DNA of 64,000 bases from Penium margaritaceum (lineage: Eukaryota; Streptophyta; Zygnematophyceae; Desmidiales; Peniaceae), in contig SZWC01000574.1 of assembly GCA_023375785.1 (NCBI GenBank), forward strand, positions 288,156-352,155, read 5' to 3'. The notes under the pieces are model-generated. The model saw only the letters and a list, made by a program, of their open reading frames with translations. It did no database searches and was not told the DNA's origin. The translations under genes and the position numbers were made by a program. Position 1 is the stretch's first letter; each line of letters begins with the position of its first letter. Of the stretch, positions 23,592 to 34,390 are shown in pieces.

Positions 23592-24050
23592 ATAGCCGTG
23601 CCACGCCGCCGGATTTTTACCTTGTTCATACCAGCAAGGTCATGCAGAGTACATCTGCACTATGATTGGGCACTCTGACCGTGACTGACTCGTGTTACGA
23701 TGCATAGAAGTTAAAGCCACTTGGTAAACGTTGTGGTCATGGTCAGTGGCACATACTAACTTTGTCAAGGCATTGTGCACAATAGCCACACCGAGCCACC
23801 AGTATTCTACATGATTTGCACCTGCAAGATCATGCCTAGTACATCTGCACTATGATTGGACACTCTGATCATGGCTGACTCGTGTAATGATTCATAGAAG
23901 TTAAAGTCACTTGGTTAACTTTGTGGTCATGGTCATTGGCATATGCCAACTTTGTCAAGGCATCGCGCACATTAGCCGCACTGAGCCACCATTGTTTTAC
24001 CTTGCTGATACCTGCAAGGTCATGCATATTACCCCTGCACTGTGATTGGG
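23592..24050 (+). repeat. 190-bp satellite, forward, short block
   Basis: About two and a half monomers resume at ATAGCCGTGCC and run to GTGATTGGGTA, where the orientation flips. Confidence 0.95.
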
Positions 24051-25115
24051 TATAATACTGGTGGCTCGGTGTGGCTATTGTGCGATATGCCTTGACAACG
24101 TTGGCATGTCCCACTGACCATGACCACAAATGTATCCAAGTGACTTTTACTTTTATTGATCATAACACGAGTCAGACACAGTCAGAGTGTTAAATCACAG
24201 TGAAGATGTACTATGCATGATGTTGCTGGTGCAAACAAGGTAGAATACTGGTGGCTCGGTTTGGCTATTTTGCGCAATGCCTTGACAAAGTTGGCATGTG
24301 CCACTGACCATGACCACAAAGTTTACCAAGTGACTTTAGCTTCTATGAATCGTAACACAAGTCAGCCACGGTCAGAGAGTCCAATGACAGTGCACATCTA
24401 ATTTGCATGACCTTGCAGGTATAAAAAAGGTAAAAAACCGGTGGCCTGGCACGGCTATTGTGCGCAATGCCTTGACAAGGTTGGCATGTGCCACTGACCA
24501 TGACCACAAAGTCTACCAAGTACCTTAAACGGCTGTGATTCGTAGCCACGGTCAGAGTGTCCAATCACAGTGCAGATTTAGTGGGCATGACCTTACAAGT
24601 ATAAACAAGATAGAAGATTGGTGGCTCAGTGTGGCTATTGTGTGCAATGCCTTGACAAAGTTGGCATGTGCCACTGACCATGACCAAAAATGTATCCAAG
24701 TAACTTATAATTATATTAATAATAACACGAGTAAGCCACAATCAAAGTGCCCAATCATAGTACACATCTAATATGCATGACCTTGCAGGTATATACAAGG
24801 TAAACAACCGGTGGCTTGGCACGGCTATTGTGCGCAATGCCTTGACAAAGTTGGCATGTGCCACTGACCATGACCGGAAAGTTTACCAAGTACCTCAAAT
24901 GGCTATGAATCATAACACGAGTCAGCCACGGTGATAATGTCCAATCACGGTGCAGATACACTAGGCATGACCTTATAGGTATAAACAAGGTATAATACTG
25001 GTGGCTCGGTGTGGCTATTGTGCACAATGCCTTGACAAAGTTGGCATGTGCCGCTGACCATGACCACAAATGTATCCAAGTGACTTTTACTTCTATTGAT
25101 CATTACACGAGTCAG
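24051..25115 (-). repeat. 190-bp satellite, inverted block, A-B-C type
   Basis: From TATAATACTGGTGGCTCGGT on, all anchors are reverse complemented, for example GTTGGCATGTGCCACTGACC and CATAACACGAGTCAGCCACG. Types B (TTTTATTGATCAT), A and C (CCTTAAACGGCTGTGATTCG) are all present, so it belongs to the same subfamily as 1-24050. It ends inside ACACGAGTCAGCCAC, where an LTR fragment begins. Confidence 0.95.
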
Positions 25116-25936
25116 CCACTTCCGTAGGATGACAAGACGTTGTGTCAGTGCGAGGAGCACTTTAAGCAATGGCGCTGAAGTCAGCTGCTGACAAAGCGGA
25201 GGGGCGCGGGGCGGCGAAAACGGCGGCGGAGACGTGTAGTCTGAGGAGGGAGGCGTAGGTGGCGGCAGAGCAATGACTCCGTCACGGGACACCAGGTCAT
25301 GTTACCTGATGCTCCGATACCATGTCAGAGGAATGTAATGAGCGGGGACGGCAGGAGCAGAAGCACGCAGAAGTACGGAGACATGGAGAAGCGGGCAAGC
25401 AGACTTATTCAAATGGTAGGGCAAAAGAAGTCCACGGGAGTCAACCTCAGGGCCTCGAGAGAGGTTAGAGACTGGAGCTCCAAGGTAGACAGGGAGCAGT
25501 GAGAGAGTACGGGAGTGAGGTGAGAGATGTACAAGGAGTGAGCGAAGAGTCACGAGTGATGAAGCGACGAGAGCTGGCAGGCAAAGTTGGCGAAGGCAGG
25601 GTGAGAGCAGAGTGAGGACACGGCGGCGAAGCCGCGGAACCAAAAGAGAACAGGATGTGTAGAACTGTTCTGGTTAATTGAAGAGGGAATGAACATCCTC
25701 CATATATACAGCAGGACAGAGGAAAGGCATGAGCAACGGCTTCTTCTGCACTAGCCGGACGCGCTTGCGGCGATTTCGCTTATTAGGGGATGACTCGGTA
25801 GGAAGTCCGTTGGTCGGTTGAGGACCATTAACGGCTAGTGAGGAGTGCTGACCGAGGTGGTTTTGGCCGAAGCTGAACCTTTATTGAGAATTTCTCTCGG
25901 GCTGGTTTTGTGCTCTGTCAGATTCATATTCCGACA
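25116..25936 (-). mobile_element. LTR element fragment, copy A (5' LTR and leader only)
   Basis: A 614-bp LTR (25323-25936; minus strand starts TGTCGGAATATG and ends CATTCCTCTGACA) is followed on the minus strand by TGGTATCGGAGC (25311-25322), a primer-binding site with one change, and about 200 bp of leader. The rest is missing at the junction with the inverted satellite. The paralogue at 38996-40586 has an LTR of equal length and the same satellite junction (CCGACATCTTACTGTGG), showing common descent by duplication. Confidence 0.88.
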
Positions 25937-26122
25937 TCTTACTGTGGCTGACTCGTGTTACAAATCGTAGAAATTAAAGACACTTGGATACGTTTGTGGT
26001 CACAGTCAGTGGCACATGCGAACTTTGTCAAGACAGTGTGCACAATAGCCACACCGAGCCACCAGTATTCCACCTTGTTCTCACCTGCAATATCATGCCT
26101 AGTACATCTGCACTGTGTTTGG
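25937..26122 (+). repeat. 190-bp satellite, forward, single monomer before the hAT
   Basis: One monomer with the unusual variants TTTGTGGTCACAGTCAGT and AATTAAAGACACTTGG, both shared with copy B at about 40625. It ends with GTGTTTGG (26115-26122), the left target duplication of the hAT element. Confidence 0.95.
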
Positions 26123-26157
26123 CATAGTTGTCCTCGGTGTTCGATGGAGGGCCCCAA

Positions 26158-26206
26158 CATCGGCATCGGGACATCGACCCGCATCGATGTCCCATCGATG
26201 CCGATG
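26158..26206. repeat. hAT left subterminal hairpin
   Basis: The arms 26158-26177 (CATCGGCATCGGGACATCGA) and 26184-26206 are inverted copies, the right arm carrying three extra bases, around a 6-base loop. Related GTCGATGTCC words occur near the right end (30105-30175), including the small inverted repeat GGTCC...GGACC at 30126-30141. Subterminal repeats of this kind are typical binding sites of hAT transposases. Confidence 0.8.
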
Positions 26207-26620
26207 GGAACCCAGCGCGCACTCCAGGCTGACCGAGAGACCCAGTGGTCCCTCAGACACCAGGGGACCCCTGAATTACCGGAAAATCCCAACGACGACG
26301 AGTTCGAGTCTCGGCCTTTATTTTTGGAAAAATATTTTTTTTTTCACATCCTCATACAACTGTATCGTTTTCAACATGTGTACCTGCCATGTGGCATGGT
26401 AGCCCTGATGGGCATGCCATGTGGCATCTCCACATGGCAAATAACATCAACATCCATGTTGTCCACAGGCTAAGAGATATGCTACGTCCCAATAACAGCC
26501 ATGCATTTTACCAACCTGGCAACACGTCAACACATATAGCCATTTCATGGCTACATGCATTACCTCGTCACCAGTCAATATCCTCCTCCGAGGATATCGT
26601 AGCCGTGGGATGCGTTGGAG

Positions 26621-26659
26621 GATCGACGGTTTCGATCCTTTCGATTGAAACCGTTGATC
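26621..26659. repeat. Inverted repeat in the hAT 5' region
   Basis: GATCGACGGTTTCGATC (26621-26637) faces CGATTGAAACCGTTGATC (26642-26659), an imperfect stem with a short loop. Confidence 0.75.
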
Positions 26660-26788
26660 TAAGGGTCGTGTCAAACCGAGCCCTTTGTCGATTCGACCTG
26701 ACCTCTGTCGCCGTCGTGGTGACTGTCGGTTTGAATGGAGAGCGCAACATAGAGGAGGCAGTTACACGCCTCCTTTCTCGTCGATGTC

Positions 26789-26828
26789 GGCCTCAACAGT
26801 TAGCCGTCGCCGGCCAACTGTTGAGGCC
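26789..26828. repeat. Perfect 13-bp hairpin just before the transposase start
   Basis: GGCCTCAACAGTT (26789-26801) and AACTGTTGAGGCC (26816-26828) form a perfect stem with a 14-base loop, ending 7 bases before the ATG at 26836. It would fold in the 5' leader of the mRNA or act as a DNA site. Confidence 0.8.
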
Positions 26829-26835
26829 GTCCAGC

Positions 26836-29744
26836 ATGGGCTCTCAGGCAGGGAGCTCTGCCAATGTCTCTGCAGCATCAAGCCAGTTCGATGCTGCCAG
26901 GTAGAACCCACCAAAGAAGAAACCGCTCAGTGGTGATATCCTCACCAAAGAACTCAGCAAGCACACTGAGCCGTGTTCCACAAAAGCCAAGAATCCGGGC
27001 TGGCGTTGCGGCTCATGTGGGAAGAAAGGCAGTGGGACATGTGACCGCATCCGCGGTCACTTTGCAGGCAACGACCCCAACGTCGGCAAGTGCCCGCATC
27101 CCCCGCCCCTGTGCCGAGATGTCCTGGGCATGGAGCGCTGCCCGCCCCCTGCTGGCTGGCAGCCGGTCAACGTCAGTTTGTACAAGGGAGAGGGGAAGGA
27201 GTGGGGCACAAAGGACAAGGCGGTGCAGTGGATCAAACTCTGGGAGAAGCAACAGCAGGCGGAGCAAGCAGCGGTGGGTGGCTTGACTCTAGGGCCAGAC
27301 AGTGACAATGAAGCAGCGAATGGTCAGCAGCAGCAGAGGCAGCCGGCAACAACAAGGCTAAAGGATGAGGTTCCCTTTTTTGACATCAACAAAGCGGCCT
27401 CCTTCCGGCAGACAACCATGGTACAGCACTCCGACCGGTCAAACAATGAACGCTCCCATCTTAGCATTGTCAAGCTGATGGCCATTGCTGCCCAACCCAT
27501 CTCTTTTTGCCGTGAGGCCGTGCTCATGGAGGTTGTGAAAAATGCAAAGAAGACCACCGCTGCTTTTTGGCTGCCTGCTAGGTCCACCGCAGTGGATGTC
27601 CTGCTTCCAAAACTAGACAAGGAACTGGAGGAGCTAGATGCTCATCTGAAGCAGGGTTGGAGCACGTACGGTTGTAGTCTAGCTGTGGATGAGTGGTCTC
27701 ACCGTCAGGTCAGACCGATCTACAATGCCATGGCTGTCAACGCCATGGGTTCTGTCCACCTCTTATCTCGTGATGCAAGTGGACTGACCAGAGACGCAGA
27801 CCATGTTGCAAGCATGATTGAGGCTGCAGTTGAGATTGCTGGGGAGGAGAAGGTAGTTTCTGTCATCTGCAACAACGCTTCTGTGAACAAAAAAGCTTTT
27901 GCTGACCTGAGGGTGAAGTTTCCTTGACTGTTTTTCCAGGGATGCTGTGCGCACAACATCGACTTGATCATGAAGGATGTGGGTAAGTCAGCTTGGGGAT
28001 CAAGTGTGATTGGGCGGTGTGAGAAGATTGTGGCCTTTTTCAGGAACAATGCTATGCCCCGGACGTGGCTGAAGGAGAGGACGGGAGGGAAGGTATTGAA
28101 AGTGCGCTGTGACACCCGCTTTGCCTCGGTCTTCACCATGGTGGAGAGACTGCTGGAGCTGCGGGATGAGCTCGAGATATTCGTGGGCTTGGATGTTTGG
28201 AAGACGATTGGTTCACACAGGGATGCTTCATTTCGGTCAAGGAAGCGGGAGGTGAGATGTTTCATCAGGAGAAGGGTCTTTTGGCTACAGGTGCGTCAAC
28301 TGAAGGACCTACTACAGCCACTAACTGTCGTACTCAGGGTTGCTGACAAGCCTCGTGGGGGTGCTGGTGAGACATATGAGGGGTTGTTGGATTATGATGA
28401 GCAGCTGAAGTCGTTGTCTGTGAAAAAGGGCAGGAAGCCGAGAAGGGTGGCGGAGAGTCATGTGAACTTTGTGCTGGGCAGGTTGGAGACCCGTTGGTCT
28501 AGGGACATGTCTTATCCCTTGTATGCTGCAGCTCGCCGGCTCCACCCGGAGCATTTCCGCAATGACCTCTCTAAGGACAGAAACACCTTGTCGGCGTGAC
28601 AGACGGTGGTTGAGGCCTTGGTGCCGGATGACAAGCAGGATCAGGTGATGAAGGAGATAGGGGCTTTCCAGAAGGCACAAACGATGGTGGTGAGTGATCC
28701 TATGGTCACTCCTCGGAGGAATGCAAAGGCGATCGCTGCGGTTGCCAAGGTGCAGTGTGGTACAATGTCTGCGGTGGAGTGGCATGTCAATTACATGTGC
28801 CACCTACCTGTGCTGAGGGATCTTGCACTGAAGGTGTTGTCACAGCCATGCTCATCATCTGAATGCGAACGTGTTTTTTCCACGCACGAGCTCATCCACA
28901 CCGCCAGGCGCAACAGGCTGAAAGTGGAGACACTGGAGCTACTGGTACGGTGCAACGTGGGACTGCGGAAGCAGTATGGGTGCATTCGGAGAAAGGCAGC
29001 AGGGGGCTTGTGGCAGCAGCAGCAGCAGAAGCAGAAGCAGTAGCAGAGGCAGAAGAAGGAGAAGCAGATGGAAGTGAGGACGATGGTGACATCGTGGAAG
29101 AAGAGGGGGTTCTTAGTGAGCCGGAGGAAGACATGGAGAGTGATGACGAGGAGGAGGGCGAAGATGAGGAGGAAGAGGCAGCAGAGGTAGAAGATGATGT
29201 AGTAGAAGTGATGGCGTCGGTTCGTGTCATGACTGACATGCCAGGACTTCCACATGCACGGCCTGTCCATGTCCATGCACAAGAGAAGCCAGCAGCCAAG
29301 AATGCTCCTGGGGAACAGGGGATGGGCAATGAGGAGGACAAGGGTGAGGGGGAGGAGAACCTGGACGAGGGTGCCGAAAGTGAGCAAGGTGAGGGAGGAG
29401 AGAAGGAGGCTAATGCAGCAGACAAGGGATATGAGAGAGCAGGAGAAGGGGGTGAAGGTGGACAGGAAGGAGAGGAGGGTGAGGAGGGTGAGGAGGGTGA
29501 TGCAGCTGCCAGTGTTGCTGGTGAAACACCAGGATCACGGGCAGATGTGATGAATGCTGCAGCACCACCAACACGCAGAGGGGCATCCACTGGAGCATCC
29601 AGGGTTGGCCCTGCCGGTGCTGCTGTAGGAAGAGGAAAAGCACCAACTGCAGCAGCTAAAGCAGCAGCAGTCAAACGCTCTGCAGCAGCAGCAATTGCTG
29701 CAGCAAGCAAGGCTGCAAAGCGCAAGCAGGCTACGAAGAAGTAG
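26836..29744 (+). pseudogene. hAT transposase (BED finger, DUF659-like, hAT dimerisation), decayed
   Basis: A frame from ATG 26836 reads through to about 28990, interrupted by TAG at 26902 (codon 23), TGA at 27925 (codon 364) and TGA at 28597 (codon 588). Around residues 58-86 a BED-type finger has C58, C61, H75 and C86 with NPGWRCGSCGKKGSG and DRIRGHFAG. Residues of about 275-375 resemble DUF659: CSLAVDEWSH with a candidate first catalytic Asp at 285, then SVICNNASVN, where the family usually has a TDNA-like motif and the second Asp (position 346) is Asn. CCAHNIDLIMKDVG follows the TGA, which replaces a probable Trp. The hAT dimerisation block (about 650-712) has LSQPCSSSECERVFST and IHTARRNRL. 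In a CAG-rich tract near 29000 this frame ends at TAG 29041. The frame one base away stays open to 29744 with a strongly acidic Glu/Asp/Gly tail and a basic end (KAAKRKQATKK), so a one-base indel in the tract probably split a tail of about 250 residues from the enzyme. No intron is needed. It is inactive as it stands. Confidence 0.88.
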
Positions 29745-30189
29745 AAGTTGTAGCAGCAACTACTAGTGCATGACATGTTCTCTGCAAAATGGCCATGATG
29801 TTTTCAAATGCCAATTAATACATTGTCTTCATTTTCCATCCCTCCTCCCTTCCACTGTAGTCATGGAATGTTTGGCTGTCTCTGTTGCGTCTAATGTAGT
29901 ACAATGCAACCAACAACAATTCATTGATAATGGTGCAATGCAAGCTGTCTGAAGGTGTGTTTTGTGCAAAGGCAAGACACATTACAAATTATGACCAAGG
30001 CATGAAAATATGGCATGCTTAAAGTGACAGAAATTTAATTGTGGTGTTCATGACCACTGCTTTCTAGGCTTTGGTGGCCATTTTAGGCACCTACATGTGA
30101 GGTCACATCGATGTCCCTGAACACAGGTCCGTCGATGGACCGATGGGCATCGATGGGCGTCGATGTCCGATGGCCCAAGGTCAACACTG
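29745..30189 (+). other. hAT 3' untranslated and right subterminal region
   Basis: No coding frame is visible. AT-richer sequence (29760-30060) is followed by GATGTCC/GTCGATG-rich subterminal sequence (30100-30175) and the right end CAACACTG. Confidence 0.7.
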
Positions 30190-33100
30190 GTGTTTGGACA
30201 CTCTGACCGTGGCTGACTCGTGTTATGATCAATGGAAGTTAATGTCACTTGGATACATTTGTGGTCATGGTCAGTTGCACAGGCCAACTTTGCCAAGGCA
30301 TTGCACACAAAAGCCAAACCAAGCCACCGGTTCTTTACCTTGTTTATACCTGCAAGGTCATGCATATCACACGTGCAGTGTGATTGGGCACTCTGACCGT
30401 GGCTGACTTGTGTTACAATTCGTAGAATTGAAAGTCACTTTGATAAATTTGTGGTCATGGTCATTGGCACATGCCAACGTTTTCAAGGCATTGCCCACAG
30501 TAGCCATGCCCAGCAACTGGGTTTTTACATTGGTTATACCTGCAATGTCATGCATACTACACGTGCACTGTGATTGGGCACTCTGACCGTGGTTGACTCA
30601 TGTTATGATTCATAGAAGTTAATGTCACTTGGATAAATTTGTGGTCATGGTCAGTGGCACATGCCAACGTTTTTTAGGGAATTGCCCACAATAGCCATGC
30701 CAAGCCACCAGGTTTTTACATTGTTCATACCTGCAAGTTTATGTCTAGCAAACGTGCACTGTGATTGGGCACTCTGACCGTGGCTGAATCGTTTCATGAT
30801 TCATAGCCGTTTAAGGTACTTGGATAAATTATGGTTATGGTCAGTGGCACAGGCCAACTTCGTCAAAGCGTTGCGCACAATAGCCATGCCAAGCTACCCG
30901 GTTCATACCCTGTTCATACCAGCAAGGTCATGCATAGTACATATGCACTGTGATTGGGCACGCTGACCGTGGCTGACTCGTGTCATGATTCATAGACGTT
31001 TAAGGTAGTTGGATAAATTTGTGGTCATCATCAGTTGCACATGCAAACTTTGTCAAGGCATTGCGCACAAAAGCCACACCAAGCCATCGGGTTTTTACCT
31101 TGTTTATACCTGCAACGTCATGCATATTACACAAGCACTATGATTGGGCACTATGACCGTTGCTGACTCGTGTCATTAATCATAGCTGGTTAAGGTACTT
31201 GGATGATGATGATGCTGATGATGATGTGATGATTCATATATTTAAAATGACTTGGTTCACTTTGTGGTCATGGTTAGTTTCACAGGCCAGCTTTGTCAAT
31301 GCATTGCCCACAATATCTTCACCAAGCCACCGGGTTTTGACCTTGTTTACACTTGCAAGGTCATGCATACTAGATTTGCATTGTAATTGGGCACTCTGAC
31401 CATGGCTGACTCGTGTTACGATGCGTAGAAGTCAAAGTCACTTGGTACACTCTGTGGTCATGGTCAGTGGCACATGCCAGTTTTGTCAAGGCATTACGCA
31501 CAATAGCTACACCAAGCCACCAAATTGTTACCTTGTTTATGCCTGCAATGTCATGCATAGTACACGTGCACTGTGACTGGGCACACTAACTGTGGCTGAC
31601 TCATGTGATGATTCATAGAAGTTAAAGTCACCTGGTAAACTTTGTGGGCATGGTCAGTGGCACATGCCAACTTTGTCAAGGCGTTGTGCACAATAGCCAC
31701 ACCGAGCCACCAATATTCTACCTTTTTTATACCTGCAAGGTCATGCATCGTACATGTGCACTGTGATTGGGCACTCTGACCGTGGCTGACTTGTGTTACA
31801 ATTCGTAGAAGTTCATCGTACTTGGTTAAATTTGTGGTCATGGTCAGTTGCACATGCCAAATTCGTCAAGGCATTGTGCATAATAGCCACACCAAGACAC
31901 CGGTTTTTTAACTTTTTTATACCTGCAGGGTCATTCATAGAACATATGCACTGTGATTGGGCACTCTGACCGTGGCTGACTCGTGTTACGATGCGTATAA
32001 GTTAAAGTCACTTGGTACACTTTGTGGTCATGGTCAGTGGCACGTGCCAAGTTTGTCGAGTCATTGCACACAATAGCCACACCAAGCCACCAATGTTTTA
32101 CCTTGTTTATACCTGCAAGGTCATGCATAGTATACATGCACTGTGATTGGATACTCTGACTGTGGCTGACTCATGTGATGATTCATATAAGTTAAAGTCA
32201 CTTGGTACACTTTGTGGTCATGGTCAGTGGCACATGCCAACTTTGTCAAGGCATTGCGCACAATAGCCACACCAATTCACCGGGTTTTTACCTTGTTTAT
32301 ACATGCAATGTCATGCATAGTACATGTGCACTGTAATTGGGCACTCTGACCGTGGCTGACTCATGTTACAATTCATAAACGTTAAAGTCACTTGGTAAAC
32401 TTTGTGGTCATGGTCAGTGGCACATGCCAACTTTGTCAAGGCATTGTGCACAATAGCCACACCGAGCCACCAATATTCTACCTTGTTTATACCTGCAATG
32501 TCATGCATAGTACATTTGCACTGTGATTGGGCACTCTAACCGCGGCTGACTCGTGTTACAATTTGTAGGAGTTAAAATCACTTGGTTTACTTTGTGGTCA
32601 TGGTCAGTTGCACGTGCCAACTTTGTCAATGCATTACACACAATAGCCACACCAAGCCAGCCGAGTTTTTACCTTGTTTGTACCAGCAAGGTCATGCATA
32701 GTGCATGTGCATTGTGATTGGGCACTCCGACCGTGGCTGACTTGTGTTACGATTCGTAGAAGTTAAACTCACGTGGTAAACTTTGTGGCCATGGTCAGTG
32801 GCACATGCCACCTTTGTCAAGGCATTGCGCACAATAGCAACACCAAGCCACTAGTATTGTACCTTGTTGGCACTTGCAAGCTCATGCCTAGTACATCTGC
32901 ACTGTGATTGGACACTCTGACCGCGGCTGACTCGTGTTATGATCAATAGAAGTAAAAGTCACTTGGATACATTTGTGGTCATGTTCAGTGGCACACACCA
33001 ACTTTGTCAAGGCATTGCGCACAATAGCCACACCGAGCCACCAGTATTCTACCTTTTTTGGACCTGCAAGATCATGCCCAGTATATCTGTACTGTTATTG

Positions 33101-34390
33101 GACACTCTGACCGTGGCTGACTCGTGTCATGATTCATATCCGTGTAAGGTACTTGGTAAACTTTGTGGTCATGGTCAGTGGCACATGCCAAATTTGTCAA
33201 GGCATTGCGCACAATAGCCGCACCGAGCCACCAGTATAGTACCTTGTTTATACCTGGAAGTTTATGCCTAGCATACATGCACTGTGATTGGGCACTCTGG
33301 CTGTGGCTGACTCATGTGATGATTCTTAGAAGTTAAAGTCCCTTGGTTATTTTTGTGGTCATGGTTAGTTGCACAGGCCAAATTTGTCAAGGCATTGCGC
33401 ACAATAGCCACACCAAGCCACCAGTATTCTACCTTGTTTGCACCTGCAAGATCATGCCCAGTATATCTGCACTGTCATCGGACACTCTGACCGTGGCTGA
33501 CTCGTGTTACGATTCATAGCCGTTTAAGGTACTTGGTAAACTTTGTGGTCATGGTTAGTGGCACATGCCAGCTTTTTCAAGAAATTACGCACAATAGCCG
33601 CACCGAGCCACCAGTGTTGAACCTTGTTTATACATGCAAGTTTATGCCTATCACACATGCACTGTGATTTGGCACTCTGGCTGTGGCTGACTCATGTCAT
33701 GATTCCTAGAAGTTAAAGTCCCTTTGTCATTTTTGTTGTCATGGTTAGTTGCACAGGCCAAATTTGTCAAGGCATTGCGCACAATAGCCACATCGAGCCC
33801 CCAGTATTCTACCTTATTTGCACCTGTAAGAGCATACATAGTACATGTGCACTGTGATTGGGCACTCTGACCGTGGCTGACTGGTGTTGCAATTCGTATA
33901 TGTTAAAGTCACTTGGATAAAGTTTTGGTCATGGTCAGTGGCACATGCCATTTTTGTGAAGGCATTGCGCACAATAACCACACCAAGCCACCCGTTTTTT
34001 ACCTTGTTCATACCTGCAAGGTCATGCATATTACACGTACACTGTGACTGGGCACTCTGACCGCGGCTGACTCGTGTTACAATTCGTGGAAGTTTAAGTC
34101 ACTTGGTATACTTTTTGGTCATGGTCAGTGGCACATGCCAACTTTGTCAAAGCATTGCGCACAATAGCCACACCAAGTCACCGGTTTTTCACCTTGTTTA
34201 TACCTGCAAGGTCATGCATAGTACATGTGCACTGTGATTGGGCACTCTGACCGTAGCTGCCTCATGTGATGACTCATAGACGTTAAAGTCACTTGGTGAA
34301 CTTTGTGGTCATGGTCAGTTGCACAGGCCAATTTTGTCAAGGCATTGCGCACAATAGCCACACCAAGCCACCAAGGTTTTACCTTGTATA
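30190..34390 (+). repeat. 190-bp satellite, forward, second subfamily (copy A)
   Basis: The period stays near 190 bp but the A-B-C pattern largely gives way to a subfamily with GTACATGTGCACTGTGATTG, GATTGGGCACTCTGACCGTG, CATGTGATGATTCATAGAAG and CCACCGGGTTTTTACCTTG. A few type B/C-like monomers remain near 32940-33570. The block matches 40773-44945 unit by unit. Confidence 0.95.
31203..31237 (+). repeat. (GAT)n microsatellite inside a satellite monomer, copy A
   Basis: GATGATGATGATGCTGATGA replaces the usual TTGTGGTCATGG region after CTTG, with an interrupting GCT. Copy B has a shorter uninterrupted GAT tract at 41779-41803. Confidence 0.85.

Larger units (their letters stand above)
26123..30189 (+). 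mobile_element. hAT-superfamily DNA transposon (4,067 bp)
   Basis: A perfect 8-bp target duplication GTGTTTGG (26115-26122 and 30190-30197) flanks the element, the size expected for hAT. The ends are imperfect inverted repeats: left CATAGTTGTCCTCGG and, reading inward from the right, CAGTGTTGACCTTGG, 11 of 15 matching; the right end has the canonical hAT start CAGTG. Subterminal hairpins lie at both ends. The interior encodes a decayed BED/hAT transposase on the plus strand. Copy B of the duplicated segment has the empty site at 40765-40772 (GTGATTGG), so the insertion boundaries are independently confirmed. Confidence 0.95.

Noticed and set aside
26389-26835. Upstream extension of the transposase frame to ATG 26389.
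   Set aside because: The region holds hairpins and non-coding subterminal sequence and shows no domain. ATG 26836 is the better start.
27898-27951. A short intron around the TGA in the transposase (GTGAAG...TTCCAG).
   Set aside because: It would be only 27 bases, and the reading frame continues unchanged across it with expected family residues, so a nonsense change is simpler.
28892-29776. Minus-strand frame of 294 codons opposite the acidic tail of the transposase.
   Set aside because: It is the antisense shadow of the GAG/GAA/GCA-rich tail (poly-Ser/Pro), and the plus strand is in context with the transposase.
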